Shown here piece by piece: positions 27,962 to 40,849 of a stretch of 64,000 nucleotides of DNA. A model generated the notes under the pieces. That model was not told the origin of the DNA. It worked only from the letters and a program-made list of their open reading frames with translations, and did not search any database. The DNA comes from Pseudaminobacter sp040045035 (GTDB taxonomy: Bacteria; Pseudomonadota; Alphaproteobacteria; Rhizobiales; Rhizobiaceae): assembly GCF_040045035.1 (NCBI RefSeq), contig NZ_JBDZDS010000003.1, positions 248,001-312,000 on the forward strand, given 5' to 3'. Positions within the stretch are counted from its first letter, which is position 1. Every line of letters starts with the position of its first letter. Made by a program: the position numbers and the translations under genes.

Positions 27962-28150
27962 GGAATTGCTCCATCCATCGTAAAGACCCCGCTCGCCCTC
28001 GTGAAAGGGCCACACGTCATGGGCCGAAATCTGAGATAAGTGGGCGTGCCTATACACGGCTGTGCCACAAAAGGCCAGCGCCGCCGCGATTTTTTTTCGC
28101 CCCCGGGGCCCTGCTGGCAGACAATAGACCGTGCCGGCGCGATCCGGATC

Positions 28151-28900
28151 CTAGTCCAGGCACTGGACATAGGCGCCCGAACGCGCCGCGCGCCGCTGGA
28201 TGAGGTTGGCGAGTCGCTTCAGGCCGGGCCCGGCCTTGGCGGGATTGCGGTCGATGGGATTGGGCAGGGTCACCGCCAGCAGGGCCGCCTGGCGGGCGTT
28301 CAGCCGCTTGGCCGAGACGCCGAAATGATACTGTGAGGCCGCCTCGATGCCATAGATGCCCGGCCCCCATTCAGCGATGTTGAGATAGATTTCCAGGATT
28401 CGTCGCTTCGACGTCACCGCATCGAAATACACCGCCAGCGGCACCTCCAGCCCTTTGCGGATGAGCGAACGGTCGTGCCACAGAAACAGATTCTTCACCG
28501 TCTGCATCGAAATGGTCGAGGCGCCGCGCGTTGCCTCGCCCGCCAGCGCATCATTGACCACCGCGCGCATCTCTCCCCAGTCGATGCCGCGGTGCGAGCA
28601 GAACTGGCCGTCCTCGGACATGATGACCGAATGGGCGAGCACCGGCGCGACGTCGTCGATCGCCACCCACCGGCGCTCATAGTCCCTCAGCGTGGCCAGG
28701 TCCTTCAGCATCAGGGTCGAGATCGGGTGCACGAAGGGCGGCAGGTAGAGGATGGTCAGCACAGCGGGCACCAGCGCAAGGCAGCCTAGGACAACGGCGC
28801 CACGGCGAATCCATCCGCTCGCGCCGTCGCGCAATCTTGTCCTGCGCCTCGGTGCCATTGCGAGTTCTTGCGCCTCGGGATTGGTGATCGGTTCGTCCAA
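28151..28900 (-). CDS. mtgA: Monofunctional peptidoglycan transglycosylase
   Basis: Polymerises lipid II into glycan strands. 249 residues with a membrane anchor at about 34-55 (GAVVLGCLALVPAVLTILYL). The GT51 domain has SVIMSEDGQFCSHRGIDW (Glu96 catalytic) followed by GASTISMQTVKNLFLW and RILEIYLNIAEWGPGIYGIE. A second possible start is Met15. No transpeptidase domain is present. It lies about 190 bp upstream of rpmF on the same strand. Confidence 0.94.
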   Translation of the reverse strand: MDEPITNPEAQELAMAPRRRTRLRDGASGWIRRGAVVLGCLALVPAVLTILYLPPFVHPISTLMLKDLATLRDYERRWVAIDDVAPVLAHSVIMSEDGQFCSHRGIDWGEMRAVVNDALAGEATRGASTISMQTVKNLFLWHDRSLIRKGLEVPLAVYFDAVTSKRRILEIYLNIAEWGPGIYGIEAASQYHFGVSAKRLNARQAALLAVTLPNPIDRNPAKAGPGLKRLANLIQRRAARSGAYVQCLD

Positions 28901-29055
28901 GCGGTCTGCCCCTCGGTCTCCTTCCCTTCGGAATAATGGGGCTTGGCCCGTTGCGCAACGCCTGAGCCGCCAAGCGGCTGTGCAACTGCACCGTCACGCC
29001 GCGAATTGGGTGCCGCAGCTTGACCGCGCCGCCGATTGTCGTAAACCGTGCCGCC

Positions 29056-29973
29056 ATGATGGAACATGACGCCCTCCCGTTCGAAGCGCATCTCGAGGCG
29101 CGCGCCCAAGCCGTCGAGGCGCTGCTGCGGCGCCTGCTCGACGACCGGCTCCTGCCCGGCGAAATCGCCCGCCCGGCCACGCTTCTGGCGGCAATGCGAC
29201 ATGGCGTGCTGAACGGCGGCAAGCGCCTGCGACCCTTCCTGGTGCTGGAAAGCGCAGCCCTGTTCGAGGCCGACGGCGAGGCCGCCCTGCGGGTCGCGGC
29301 GGCGCTGGAGTGCGTGCACTGCTATTCGCTGATCCATGACGACCTGCCCGCCATGGACGACGACGATTTGCGCCGCGGCCAGCCGACTGTGCACCGCGCC
29401 TTCGACGAGGCGAGCGCCATTCTCGCCGGCGACAGCCTCCTGACCTACGCCTTCGACATCCTCGCCGACGGAGCCACTGTCCTGCCGGCAGAGCGCAGGC
29501 TGGCCTTGGTGCTCGGCCTTGCCCGCGCAGCGGGGCTGGGCGGCATGGCCGGCGGCCAGGCGTTGGACCTGGAAGCGGAGCGCACGGCCCCCGACGAGGC
29601 CGGCATCATCCGGCTGCAGGCAATGAAGACGGGCGCGCTGATCCGCTACGGCTGCGAGGCAGGCGCCATCCTCGCCGGCGCCGCACCGGAGGACCGTGAG
29701 CGACTGGCCGAATTCGGCTCGGCGATAGGCCTCGCCTTCCAGCTCGCCGACGACCTGCTCGACCTCACCGCAGATGCGGAGACCATGGGCAAGGCCACCG
29801 GCAAGGACGCCGCCGCCGGCAAGGCCACGCTGGCGGCGTTGCATGGCATCGACTGGACGCGCGCTCAGCTTTCCGGTCTCGTCGACCAGGCCCACGCCCT
29901 GCTCGAACCCTATGGCGAACGCGCCGCGATGCTGAAACGGGCTGCAAATTTCATCGCTGAACGGGACAGATGA
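29056..29973 (+). CDS. ispA: Polyprenyl (farnesyl/geranyl) diphosphate synthase
   Basis: Chain-elongating prenyltransferase, 305 residues. The first aspartate-rich motif is DDLPAMD (95-101) after HCYSLIH, and the second is DDLLD (QLADDLLDLTADAETMGK). GGKRLRPFL (54-62) binds isopentenyl diphosphate. I used ATG 29056; a TTG at 29020 would add twelve residues, and neither has a clear Shine-Dalgarno. Length and the short residues before the first motif fit a farnesyl diphosphate synthase, with product length inferred only. The divergent neighbour is mtgA, whose substrate is built on a prenyl carrier. Confidence 0.88.
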   Translation: MMEHDALPFEAHLEARAQAVEALLRRLLDDRLLPGEIARPATLLAAMRHGVLNGGKRLRPFLVLESAALFEADGEAALRVAAALECVHCYSLIHDDLPAMDDDDLRRGQPTVHRAFDEASAILAGDSLLTYAFDILADGATVLPAERRLALVLGLARAAGLGGMAGGQALDLEAERTAPDEAGIIRLQAMKTGALIRYGCEAGAILAGAAPEDRERLAEFGSAIGLAFQLADDLLDLTADAETMGKATGKDAAAGKATLAALHGIDWTRAQLSGLVDQAHALLEPYGERAAMLKRAANFIAERDR

Positions 29974-30068
29974 AGTAGAACAGCCCATTCGACTTCGGCA
30001 GCTGAACGAATTTTTAATGTAAATCGAGCGTAATCCAGCGCGGTAAAATTGTACCCACTGCGTTCGGA

Positions 30069-32426
<2,358 letters not shown>

Positions 32427-32445
32427 AAGCGGGCAGCCGGGAAGG

Positions 32446-33297
32446 CTAGTTGTTGCGCATCACCACGCAAAAGCCGCCGGCGGTGTGCAGTTTCTGGCAG
32501 ATCTTGTCGGCATCGGCGCGCTTGTCTGCACCGATACGCACCGCATAGACGCCGGCCCGTCCCATCGGCGTGCGCACGCGGCTCACCACCGGCTCATAGG
32601 CAGTCAGCAAGGCCGGGAACTGCGCCTTCACCCGTTGCCACTGGCTGACCGCGGCGGCACGGCGGAAATTGCCCGCCACCTGCACGCCCCAGGGCTTGAC
32701 CACTATACGGGCCATCGGAATGGTAGCCGACCGGATGATCGGCAGCAGGCGACAGGCCTGGGGAAAGGGCTTGCCCTTGTCCAGCGGCGGGAAATTTCCG
32801 GCGTAGTCGCGCTTGGTGAAGGTGTCGGCCGGTTCTCCCATGATGTCGAGAACATAGCCTTCGGTCTCGAGCGGCAGGAAACCGCCGGTGGCAAGCCAGC
32901 GCGTCACGCGGTTTTCGCCGGCATTGTAGGCCGCCGCGGCTAGCCCGAAATTGCCGAAGCTGTGCTTCAGGTCGCCCAGATATCTGGCCGAAGCCGGAAT
33001 GGCCTGGTCGATGTCGAAAGGATCGGCCAGGCCGCGCAGCTTTGCGGTACCTGGCATGAACTGGGCAATGCCCTGAGCACCTACCGGACTCACCGCGCCG
33101 GCGTCGAAGCGGCTTTCTTTCCAGATCAACCGCGCGAAAAAATCGCGCGGCACGCCGTTGCGGTCGGCCTCGGCCTGGATCAGGTCGCAGATACGGCCGA
33201 TGGTGACGGGCCGCGAGCGGCCTGGCGGATCGGCGAACGAAGCGCTGCTCCAGAGCGTCGCACAAAGCAGCAGCGCCGCTTTGGCGAGGCTCCGCAT
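32446..33297 (-). CDS. Lytic transglycosylase with SPOR-like C-terminus
   Basis: Periplasmic enzyme that cuts the glycan backbone of peptidoglycan; 283 residues. A signal peptide (about 1-22) precedes an SLT domain with catalytic Glu61 in WKESRFDAGAVSPVGAQGIAQ, then GMPGTA-like FMPGTA and AAYNAGENRV. The last 80 residues (GVQVAGNFRRAAAVSQWQRV onward, ending GGFCVVMRNN) look like a SPOR-type repeat that would bind denuded glycan. It follows ispG by 3 bp, so it is probably translated from the ispG transcript. Confidence 0.88.
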   Translation of the reverse strand: MRSLAKAALLLCATLWSSASFADPPGRSRPVTIGRICDLIQAEADRNGVPRDFFARLIWKESRFDAGAVSPVGAQGIAQFMPGTAKLRGLADPFDIDQAIPASARYLGDLKHSFGNFGLAAAAYNAGENRVTRWLATGGFLPLETEGYVLDIMGEPADTFTKRDYAGNFPPLDKGKPFPQACRLLPIIRSATIPMARIVVKPWGVQVAGNFRRAAAVSQWQRVKAQFPALLTAYEPVVSRVRTPMGRAGVYAVRIGADKRADADKICQKLHTAGGFCVVMRNN

Positions 33298-33300
33298 GGC

Positions 33301-34581
33301 CTATTCGGCCGCTTGCTTGCCGCCACGTCCGAAGCGCTGCTCGACATAGTCGGCGACCATTTTCTCGAATTCCTCGGCGATGCCGGGGCCGCGCAGGGTC
33401 GTGGCCTTGCGCCCGTCGATGAAGACCGGGGCGGCTGGCGTCTCGCCCGTGCCGGGCAACGAGATGCCGATGTCGGCATGTTTGGACTCGCCGGGCCCGT
33501 TGACGATGCAGCCCATCACCGCGATCTTCAATTCCTCGACGCCGGGATATTTCTCGCGCCAGACCGGCATGTTCTTGCGGATGTCGGCCTGGATGTTCTG
33601 CGCCAGTTCCTGGAACACGGTCGAGGTGGTGCGGCCGCAGCCGGGGCACGCCGCCACGATCGGGATGAACTGGCGGAAGCCCATAGTCTGCAGCAGTTCC
33701 TGCGACACCTGCACCTCTCGCGTGCGGTCGCCGCCCGGTTCCGGCGTCAGCGAGATGCGGATCGTGTCGCCGATGCCCTGCTGCAAAAGAATGCCCATGG
33801 CGGCCGACGAAGCGACGATGCCCTTGGTGCCCATGCCAGCCTCGGTGAGGCCGAGATGCAGCGCATGGTCGGAGCGCGATGCCAGCATGGTGTAGACCGC
33901 GATCAAATCCTGCACCTGGCTGACCTTGGCCGACAAGATAATCTTGTCGCGCGGCAGGCCGATCTCCTCGGCAAGGTCGGCCGAAATCAGCGCCGACTGG
34001 ACGATGGCCTCGCGCGTGACCTCCTGCGCGGTCAGCGGTGAGCCGTTGGCCTGGTTGTCGTCCATCAGCTTGGTCAGCAGTTCCTGGTCGAGCGAGCCCC
34101 AGTTGACGCCGATGCGCACCGGCTTGTCATGCCTGATCGCCATCTCGACGATGTCGGCGAACTGCTTGTCCTTCTTGTCCTTGAAGCCGACATTGCCCGG
34201 ATTGATGCGGTATTTCGCCAGCGCCTCGGCGCAGGCCGGATGATCGGCCAGGAGCTTGTGGCCGATATAATGGAAATCGCCCACCAGCGGCACGTTCAGG
34301 CCGAGCCTTTCCAGTCGCTCGCGGATATGCGGCACGGCGGCCGCGCTCTCGTCGCGGTCGACCGTGATGCGCACGATTTCCGAGCCCGCGCGATGAAGGG
34401 CTGCGACCTGCGCCACCGTCTGGTCGATATCGGCCGTGTCGGTGTTGGTCATCGACTGGACGACGACCGGCGCGCCGCCGCCGACGACCACGCCGCCGAC
34501 ATCGACGCCGACCGAATGGCGGCGGGGAAAGGGGGAAGAAAAATATCCGGTCATTGCCGGCAGCCTCTTCGCGAAAGTCAT
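33301..34581 (-). CDS. ispG: 4-hydroxy-3-methylbut-2-enyl diphosphate synthase
   Basis: [4Fe-4S] enzyme (GcpE) of the MEP isoprenoid pathway, 426 residues. VVVQSMTNTDTADI near the N-terminus and the cluster cysteines in ACPGCGRT and GCIVNGPGE are all present. ATG 34581 is used; a second start at 34554 (MTGYFSS) is possible. It is followed at 3 bp by a lytic transglycosylase gene. Confidence 0.95.
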   Translation of the reverse strand: MTFAKRLPAMTGYFSSPFPRRHSVGVDVGGVVVGGGAPVVVQSMTNTDTADIDQTVAQVAALHRAGSEIVRITVDRDESAAAVPHIRERLERLGLNVPLVGDFHYIGHKLLADHPACAEALAKYRINPGNVGFKDKKDKQFADIVEMAIRHDKPVRIGVNWGSLDQELLTKLMDDNQANGSPLTAQEVTREAIVQSALISADLAEEIGLPRDKIILSAKVSQVQDLIAVYTMLASRSDHALHLGLTEAGMGTKGIVASSAAMGILLQQGIGDTIRISLTPEPGGDRTREVQVSQELLQTMGFRQFIPIVAACPGCGRTTSTVFQELAQNIQADIRKNMPVWREKYPGVEELKIAVMGCIVNGPGESKHADIGISLPGTGETPAAPVFIDGRKATTLRGPGIAEEFEKMVADYVEQRFGRGGKQAAE

Positions 34582-34696
34582 TTGCGACTGACGTGGAGGA
34601 CGACGCGGCCGATGTCAATGGCCGCGTCGATCCGCCAGCAGGCTACACCGTGCGCGGCTGCGCGCCAAAGGATTTGCGATTGCGAGGCCGCCCGCC

Positions 34697-34828
34697 CTAT
34701 TGGCGCCGCCCGGCGGGATCGATGCCGTCCAGATAGCCGATATCGCGCTGGAGATGTTCCGGCAGTGTCCTGATGTCGATCACGCGCCTGCGGCGCCAGC
34801 CCGTCCGAATCCTGTGCCAGACGCTCAT
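34697..34828 (-). CDS. Small DUF1127 protein
   Basis: A 43-residue basic protein: MSVWHRIRTGWRRRRVID then IRTLPEHLQRDIGYLDGIDP and a final AGRRQ. This is the DUF1127 (YjiS-like) pattern, arginine-rich with the L..LPEHLQRDIG core. Small DUF1127 proteins in Agrobacterium have been linked to phosphate and carbon metabolism and RNA turnover. It is divergent from a LysR regulator, with a dyad in between. A 140-residue frame overlapping it on the same strand lacks family character and is rejected. Confidence 0.85.
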   Translation of the reverse strand: MSVWHRIRTGWRRRRVIDIRTLPEHLQRDIGYLDGIDPAGRRQ

Positions 34829-34954
34829 GCGTGGCGCCGGCGTTCCAATGCATTGCACATCCGCGCAGACCATGGCGGCACCTTCCGGCCTCGCGACGAG
34901 GCCGCTCCCAATTGATGTGATGGCCTTCTAATTGGGCCTGAAAGGCGTTATTTT

Positions 34955-34973
34955 CCAATCGAATGTCGATTGG
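34955..34973. promoter_or_regulatory. Dyad between DUF1127 gene and lysR-type gene
   Basis: CCAATCGA ATG TCGATTGG, perfect 8-bp arms, 25 bp before the LysR start codon. Position and symmetry suggest an operator for autoregulation of the LysR protein or control of the divergent DUF1127 gene. Confidence 0.55.
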
Positions 34974-34998
34974 CATGCATAAGGTGTATTGATCCATC

Positions 34999-35904
34999 AT
35001 GGCGCACGCGCTGCCTCCTCTTCCCGCCGTCCGGGCCTTCGAAGCGGCCGCGCGTCACGGCAGCTTCACCAAGGCCGCGGAAGAGCTGGGCATGACCCAG
35101 GCCGCCGTGAGCTACCAGATCAAGCTCCTTGAGGAGCGCGTCGGCGCGCCGCTGTTCCTGCGCAAGCCGCGCCAGGTGACGCTGACCGAGCTTGGCCAGC
35201 GCCTGGCGCCGACCTTCACCGAAGCCTTCACATTGATCGGCGAGGCCTATGCCGCGGCCCGCTCCGGCGCCGAGGGCGTGCTGTGCGTCAGCACCATCCT
35301 GACCTTCGCCTCCAGCTGGCTGGCGCGCAATCTCGGCGCCTTCCAGATGCAGCATCCCGCGCTGGCCGTCCGTCTCGACATCTCGATGCGGCTGATCGAC
35401 TTCGCCCGCGAAGACGTCGACGTCGCTATCCGTTCCGGCAGCGGCAGATGGCCGGGGCTGGTGGCGCATCTGCTGTTCACGCCCGACTTCACCCCCATGC
35501 TCAGCCCGAAGCTGGCGGCAAGTATCGGCGGTGTGAAGGTGCCGGCCGACCTGCTGCGCCTGCCCATCCTGGACCCGCAGGACCATTGGTGGCGGGAGTG
35601 GTTCACCGCCGCTGGCCTGGCGACCGATGCGCTGGCCACTCGCACGGGCAGCAGCATGGGCGCACAGGCCTATGAGGCGAGCGCGGCCATGGCCGGCCAC
35701 GGCGTGGCGATCCTCGCCCGCACCCTCTTTGCCGACGAGCTCGCCGACGGGCGGCTGATCCAGCCCTTCGACCTTGTCGCCAATGACGGCAACTCCTATT
35801 GGCTCGTCTATCCCGAGGCGCGGCGCAACGTGCCCAAGATCCGTGCCTTCCGCGACTGGCTGCTGACGGCGGTGCCAGCTTCGCTCGGCAAGGCAAGCGC
35901 ATAG
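34999..35904 (+). CDS. LysR-family regulator (GcvA-like)
   Basis: 301 residues. The winged helix at the N-terminus reads AVRAFEAAARHGSFTKAAEE...TQAAVSYQIKLLEERVGAPLF, the GcvA-like subtype that starts LPPLPAVRAFEA. The effector domain follows from about residue 90. Targets are unknown. The divergent DUF1127 gene and the downstream fumarylacetoacetase-family gene are the natural candidates. The start has no strong Shine-Dalgarno. Confidence 0.92.
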   Translation: MAHALPPLPAVRAFEAAARHGSFTKAAEELGMTQAAVSYQIKLLEERVGAPLFLRKPRQVTLTELGQRLAPTFTEAFTLIGEAYAAARSGAEGVLCVSTILTFASSWLARNLGAFQMQHPALAVRLDISMRLIDFAREDVDVAIRSGSGRWPGLVAHLLFTPDFTPMLSPKLAASIGGVKVPADLLRLPILDPQDHWWREWFTAAGLATDALATRTGSSMGAQAYEASAAMAGHGVAILARTLFADELADGRLIQPFDLVANDGNSYWLVYPEARRNVPKIRAFRDWLLTAVPASLGKASA

Positions 35905-36020
35905 AGCCAGCTTCCCCGCCCACGGACGCGCGGCCTCGCCTTGCTATCGCGACGGCAGGCCTTGTAGAACAGAACGAAACCGTTCCAATTGCTGGCGATT
36001 TCATCAGAGGGGGAAATCAC

Positions 36021-36866
36021 GTGAAACTGTTGCGCTATGGCGAGGTGGGCCGGGAGCGGCCGGGCCTGATCGATCCCGAGGGCAAGCTCCGCGACCTGTC
36101 GCAAAACATCGCCGATCTCGGCGGCGAGACGCTCGACCCGGCAGCGCTCGAGCGGCTGTCCCATGTCGATCCGGCCACGCTGCCGCTGGTGCATGGCGCG
36201 CAGCGCATCGGCCCCTGCGTGGCCGGCACCGGCAAGTTCATCTGCATCGGCCTCAACTATTCCGATCATGCCGCCGAAACGGGTGCCGCCGTGCCGCCCG
36301 AGCCGATCGTCTTCATGAAAGCGACCTCGGCCATCGTCGGTCCGGACGACGACCTGCTGATCCCGCGTGGCTCGCAAAAGACCGACTGGGAGGTCGAGCT
36401 CGGTGTCGTCATCGGCCGTACCGCAAAATACGTCTCCGAAGACGAGGCGCCCGACTACGTGGCCGGCTACTGCGTGATCAACGACGTGTCCGAGCGCGCG
36501 TTCCAGACCGAACGCTCCGGCCAGTGGACCAAGGGCAAGAGCTGCGACACCTTCGGCCCAACCGGCCCGTGGCTGGTGACCAAGGACGAGGTCGTGGACC
36601 CGCAGGACCTGTCCATGTGGCTGACCGTGAATGGCGAGAAGGTGCAGGACGGCTCGACGCGCACCATGGTCTATGGCGTGAAATACCTCGTCTCCTATCT
36701 CAGCCAGTTCATGTCGCTGCATCCTGGCGATATCATCTCGACCGGCACGCCGCCGGGCGTCGGCATGGGCATGAAGCCGCCGCGCTATCTGAAGTCCGGC
36801 GATGTCGTCGAGCTCGGCATTGAAGGCCTCGGCACCCAGCGCCAGAACGTCAAGGCCGACGCCTGA
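36021..36866 (+). CDS. Fumarylacetoacetate hydrolase family protein
   Basis: 281 residues from GTG 36021 (GAGGGGGAA about 8 bases upstream). The family core is GTGKFICIGLNYSDHAAETG, EPIVFMKATSAIVGP, DWEVELGVVIGR (metal-binding glutamate), NDVSERAFQ and GDIISTGTPPGVG. Members are hydrolases, hydratases, decarboxylases or ulosonic acid hydrolases of ring- or sugar-degradation pathways; the substrate is not given by sequence. The adjacent minus-strand cluster is a sugar importer, so a sugar-acid substrate is possible but not shown. The frame is open to 35799, overlapping lysR, and that extension is rejected. Confidence 0.88.
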   Translation: MKLLRYGEVGRERPGLIDPEGKLRDLSQNIADLGGETLDPAALERLSHVDPATLPLVHGAQRIGPCVAGTGKFICIGLNYSDHAAETGAAVPPEPIVFMKATSAIVGPDDDLLIPRGSQKTDWEVELGVVIGRTAKYVSEDEAPDYVAGYCVINDVSERAFQTERSGQWTKGKSCDTFGPTGPWLVTKDEVVDPQDLSMWLTVNGEKVQDGSTRTMVYGVKYLVSYLSQFMSLHPGDIISTGTPPGVGMGMKPPRYLKSGDVVELGIEGLGTQRQNVKADA

Positions 36867-36940
36867 GGGCGTCTGCAATCATTCCAAAAGTGACGCGCGA
36901 GGACCATGCGCGTCACTCCCCACTTGAAAACGGCTCCCGC

Positions 36941-37945
<1,005 letters not shown>

Positions 37946-37982
37946 GCGCTACTCCCGATGGAAAAGACCGTTCTTTCGCGCG

Positions 37983-39050
37983 TCACAGCCGCACCGCCTT
38001 GCCGGTGCGCACGCTTTCGTCCGCAGCGAGACAGACGGCCAGCGATTTTACGGCGTCGCTCATGTGGCGGGTGAGGTCGATGTCCTCGCGGATGGCTTTC
38101 AGCAGAAAGGCCTGCTCCAGCTCGCACAGCTCCTGATGGCCCGGCTCGCCGGTCATCGACAGGTGTTCGTCGGGCGCGGCGAAGCGACCGTCCGGTCCGG
38201 TCGCCGCGCGATGCAGGCGGATCATGTTGGTCTTGGTGTGGGAATCGACGTCGTCCGACTTTGCCTTCTCGTCCATGACGATGGAGACACAGCCATTAGG
38301 CGAGATCACGTCCTTCACGAAGAAGGCGGTTTCCGACATCATAGGGCCCCAGCCGGCCTCATACCAGCCGACCGAGCCGTCCTCGAACAGCACCTGCAGA
38401 TGGCCGTAATTGTACATCTCGGGCGCGACCTCGTCCGACAGGCGCAGGCCCATGCCGCGCACCTCGACCGGCTTGGCGTCGGTGATCTGGCACATGACGT
38501 CGAGATAATGCACGCCGCAGTCGACGATCGGCGAGGTCGTGTTCATCAGCTGCTTGTGCGTCTCCCAGGTGTGGCCGCTCGACTGCTGGTTCAGGTTCAT
38601 GCGGAACACATAGGGCCCGCCGAGATTGCGCGCTTCGGCGATCAAGCGCACCCAGGACGGGTGGTGGCGCAGGATATAGCCGATGACCAGCTTGCGGCCA
38701 TTGGCCTTGGCGGCTGCGACGACGCGCTCGGCGTCGGCAACGGTGGTAGCGAGCGGCTTTTCCACGAACACATGGCAGCCGGCCTCGAGTGCCGCGACCG
38801 CATAGTCGGCATGGCTGTCGGAATATGTGTTGATCGAGGCGACGTCCGGCTTCAGCTCAGCCAGCGCTTCCAGAAAGGACGGCCGAATTTCGTAGCCGGA
38901 CATTTCTGGCGGCAGTTCCACCTGCGAGCGATTGACCAGCGAGGCGATCTCGAAGCCCGGGTTGCGGTGATAGGCCAGCGCATGGCTGCGGCCCATATTG
39001 CCGAGGCCGGCGACGAGAACGCGCAGGGGTTTTTCGTTGTTTCCACTCAC
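37983..39050 (-). CDS. Gfo/Idh/MocA-family oxidoreductase
   Basis: NAD(P)-dependent sugar dehydrogenase family, 355 residues from GTG 39050, whose GTGA overlaps the stop of the upstream permease. The Rossmann motif is VAGLGNMGRSHALAY. The EKP signature is in VFVEKPLATT, and HHPSWVRL plus DCGVHYLDVMCQ supply later conserved residues. It is embedded between permease and ATPase genes, so its substrate should be what the importer carries or a derivative of it. The oxidised position is unknown. Confidence 0.9.
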   Translation of the reverse strand: MSGNNEKPLRVLVAGLGNMGRSHALAYHRNPGFEIASLVNRSQVELPPEMSGYEIRPSFLEALAELKPDVASINTYSDSHADYAVAALEAGCHVFVEKPLATTVADAERVVAAAKANGRKLVIGYILRHHPSWVRLIAEARNLGGPYVFRMNLNQQSSGHTWETHKQLMNTTSPIVDCGVHYLDVMCQITDAKPVEVRGMGLRLSDEVAPEMYNYGHLQVLFEDGSVGWYEAGWGPMMSETAFFVKDVISPNGCVSIVMDEKAKSDDVDSHTKTNMIRLHRAATGPDGRFAAPDEHLSMTGEPGHQELCELEQAFLLKAIREDIDLTRHMSDAVKSLAVCLAADESVRTGKAVRL

Positions 39051-39886
39051 TTGACGGCTCCGGAGGTAATGCCGCGGATCAATTGCCGCGAGAAGATCAC
39101 ATAGAGGATGAGCACGGGCAGGATGGCCAGCGACAGGGCCGCCAGCACGGCGTTCCAGTTGGTGACATACTGGCCGATGAAAAGCTGCGCGCCGAGCGTG
39201 ATGGTCTTGGTCGGCTCGGATGGCGCGAGGATCAGCGGGAACCACAGATCGTTCCAGATCGGGATCATGGTGAACACCGCCACCGTCGCCATGGCCGGCC
39301 GTACCAGCGGCAGCACGAGGCGAAAGAAGATGCGGTATTCGGAAAGCCCGTCGATGCGGCCCGCGTCCTTTAGGTCGTCGGAAACCTGCTTCATGAATTC
39401 GGACAGGATGAAGATGCAGAGCGGCAGGCCTTGCGCCGTATAGACCAGGATCAGTGCCGTCAGCGTATTGACCAGGCCGCTCGCCACCATCAACTGAAGG
39501 ATCGCGACCGTGCCAAGCCGGATCGGGATCATGATGCCGAGGGCCAGATAGAGCCCCATCAGCGTGTTGCCCTTGAAGCGGTATTCGGCCAGCGCGAAGG
39601 CCGCCATGGCGCCGAACAGCAGCACCAGAAACAGCGAGCCGACGGTGACGATGAAACTGTTCTGGAAATAGAGCAGGAAGTCGCCCTGCCCGAGCACGGT
39701 CTGGTAGCCGATCAGGTCGAATGTCTCGGCGGTGGGCGGCGCCAGCGGCGTGCGGAAGATCGCGTTGCGCGACTTGAACGAGTTGATGACGATCACCACC
39801 ACCGGGGCCAGCGCGATGACCGTGTAAAGAAGCAGGATCGCATGGGCTGCGATGGTGCGAGGGAGTGAATTAATCGCCTTGGCCAT
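39047..39886 (-). CDS. Sugar ABC permease (MalG-type)
   Basis: 279 residues, six predicted membrane segments. The EAA loop reads DAGRIDGLSEYRIFFRLVLP, near the C-terminal third. It ends YVIFSRQLIRGITSGAVK, the usual MalG-like tail. The start is 8 bp after the other permease stop. A longer same-frame opening to 40357 overlaps that permease and is rejected. Confidence 0.92.
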   Translation of the reverse strand: MAKAINSLPRTIAAHAILLLYTVIALAPVVVIVINSFKSRNAIFRTPLAPPTAETFDLIGYQTVLGQGDFLLYFQNSFIVTVGSLFLVLLFGAMAAFALAEYRFKGNTLMGLYLALGIMIPIRLGTVAILQLMVASGLVNTLTALILVYTAQGLPLCIFILSEFMKQVSDDLKDAGRIDGLSEYRIFFRLVLPLVRPAMATVAVFTMIPIWNDLWFPLILAPSEPTKTITLGAQLFIGQYVTNWNAVLAALSLAILPVLILYVIFSRQLIRGITSGAVK

Positions 39887-39894
39887 CGCGCGCC

Positions 39895-40821
39895 TCAGAA
39901 CTGATACCGACGCAGGCGCGTCTGGATGGCGAAGAGATAGAGGCACACTCCGGCCAGGATGATGAAGAACATCATCGAGGCGATGGTCGAGCCCATATAA
40001 GGATCGCCCGTCTGCAGCTGGAAGCCGAAGAAGGTGCGGTAGAGGAAGGTGCCGAGAATGTCGGTCGAATAGTTCGGCCCGGCAAGCGCGCCCTGCGCCG
40101 AATAGATCAGGTCGAAGGCGTTGAAATTGCCGACGAAGGTCAGCACCGAGATGATGCCGATGGAGGGCAGGATCAGCGGCAGCTTGATCTTCCAGAACTG
40201 CGCCATGCCGGTGATGCCGTCGCATTCGGCGGCCTCGATCACCTCGTCGGGGATCGACAGCAGCGCGGCATAGATCAGCATCATCGGGATGCCGATGAAC
40301 TGCCAGACAGAGATCAGGCCGAGCGTGGTGAGCGCATATTGCTCCTTGCCCAGCCATGGCACGAACAGGCTTTTCAGGCCGATGAGGTCCAGCAGGTTGG
40401 GCGCCACGCCCCAGAGCGGCGACAGGATCAGCTTCCAGGTGAAGCCGACGATGACGAAGGACAGAATGGTCGGGATGAAGATCGCGGTGCGGTAAAAGGC
40501 CGAGAAGCGCAGCCTGGAGCTGGAAAGAAGTGCGGCGAGCAGGATGCCGATCGGGTTCTGCACCAGCATGTGGATGATGAAGAACCAGACATTGTTGCCG
40601 AGCGCATTCCAGAAGCTGGCCGACCAGCGCGGATCCGAAAACAGCTGACGAAAATTGGCAAGTCCGGCAAAGACGCGCGACTGGCCGTCAGCCGTGAACA
40701 GCGAGAGCTGCAGCGTGCCGAACAGCGGCAGGATCATGATCGCGGTGTAGACGAGGACGGCAGGCGCCAGGAATACGGCAATGTGCCAGCGTCGCCGTTT
40801 GCGTTGGGTGTCTTCCGCCAT
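39895..40821 (-). CDS. Sugar ABC permease (MalF-type)
   Basis: 308 residues. The N-terminal KRRRWHIAVFLAPAVLVYTAIM segment is typical of MalF-like permeases. The EAA loop is AAECDGITGMAQFWKIKLPLILP. It lies 68 bp after the binding-protein gene, with a hairpin in the gap. Confidence 0.92.
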   Translation of the reverse strand: MAEDTQRKRRRWHIAVFLAPAVLVYTAIMILPLFGTLQLSLFTADGQSRVFAGLANFRQLFSDPRWSASFWNALGNNVWFFIIHMLVQNPIGILLAALLSSSRLRFSAFYRTAIFIPTILSFVIVGFTWKLILSPLWGVAPNLLDLIGLKSLFVPWLGKEQYALTTLGLISVWQFIGIPMMLIYAALLSIPDEVIEAAECDGITGMAQFWKIKLPLILPSIGIISVLTFVGNFNAFDLIYSAQGALAGPNYSTDILGTFLYRTFFGFQLQTGDPYMGSTIASMMFFIILAGVCLYLFAIQTRLRRYQF

Positions 40822-40849
40822 GCGCTGTCTTGTCCCCGGATAAAGGAAC

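Noticed and set aside
34578..35000. 140-residue minus-strand frame beside the LysR gene
   Set aside because: It overlaps the 43-residue DUF1127 gene in another frame and has no recognisable domain; the small gene matches a family along its whole length.
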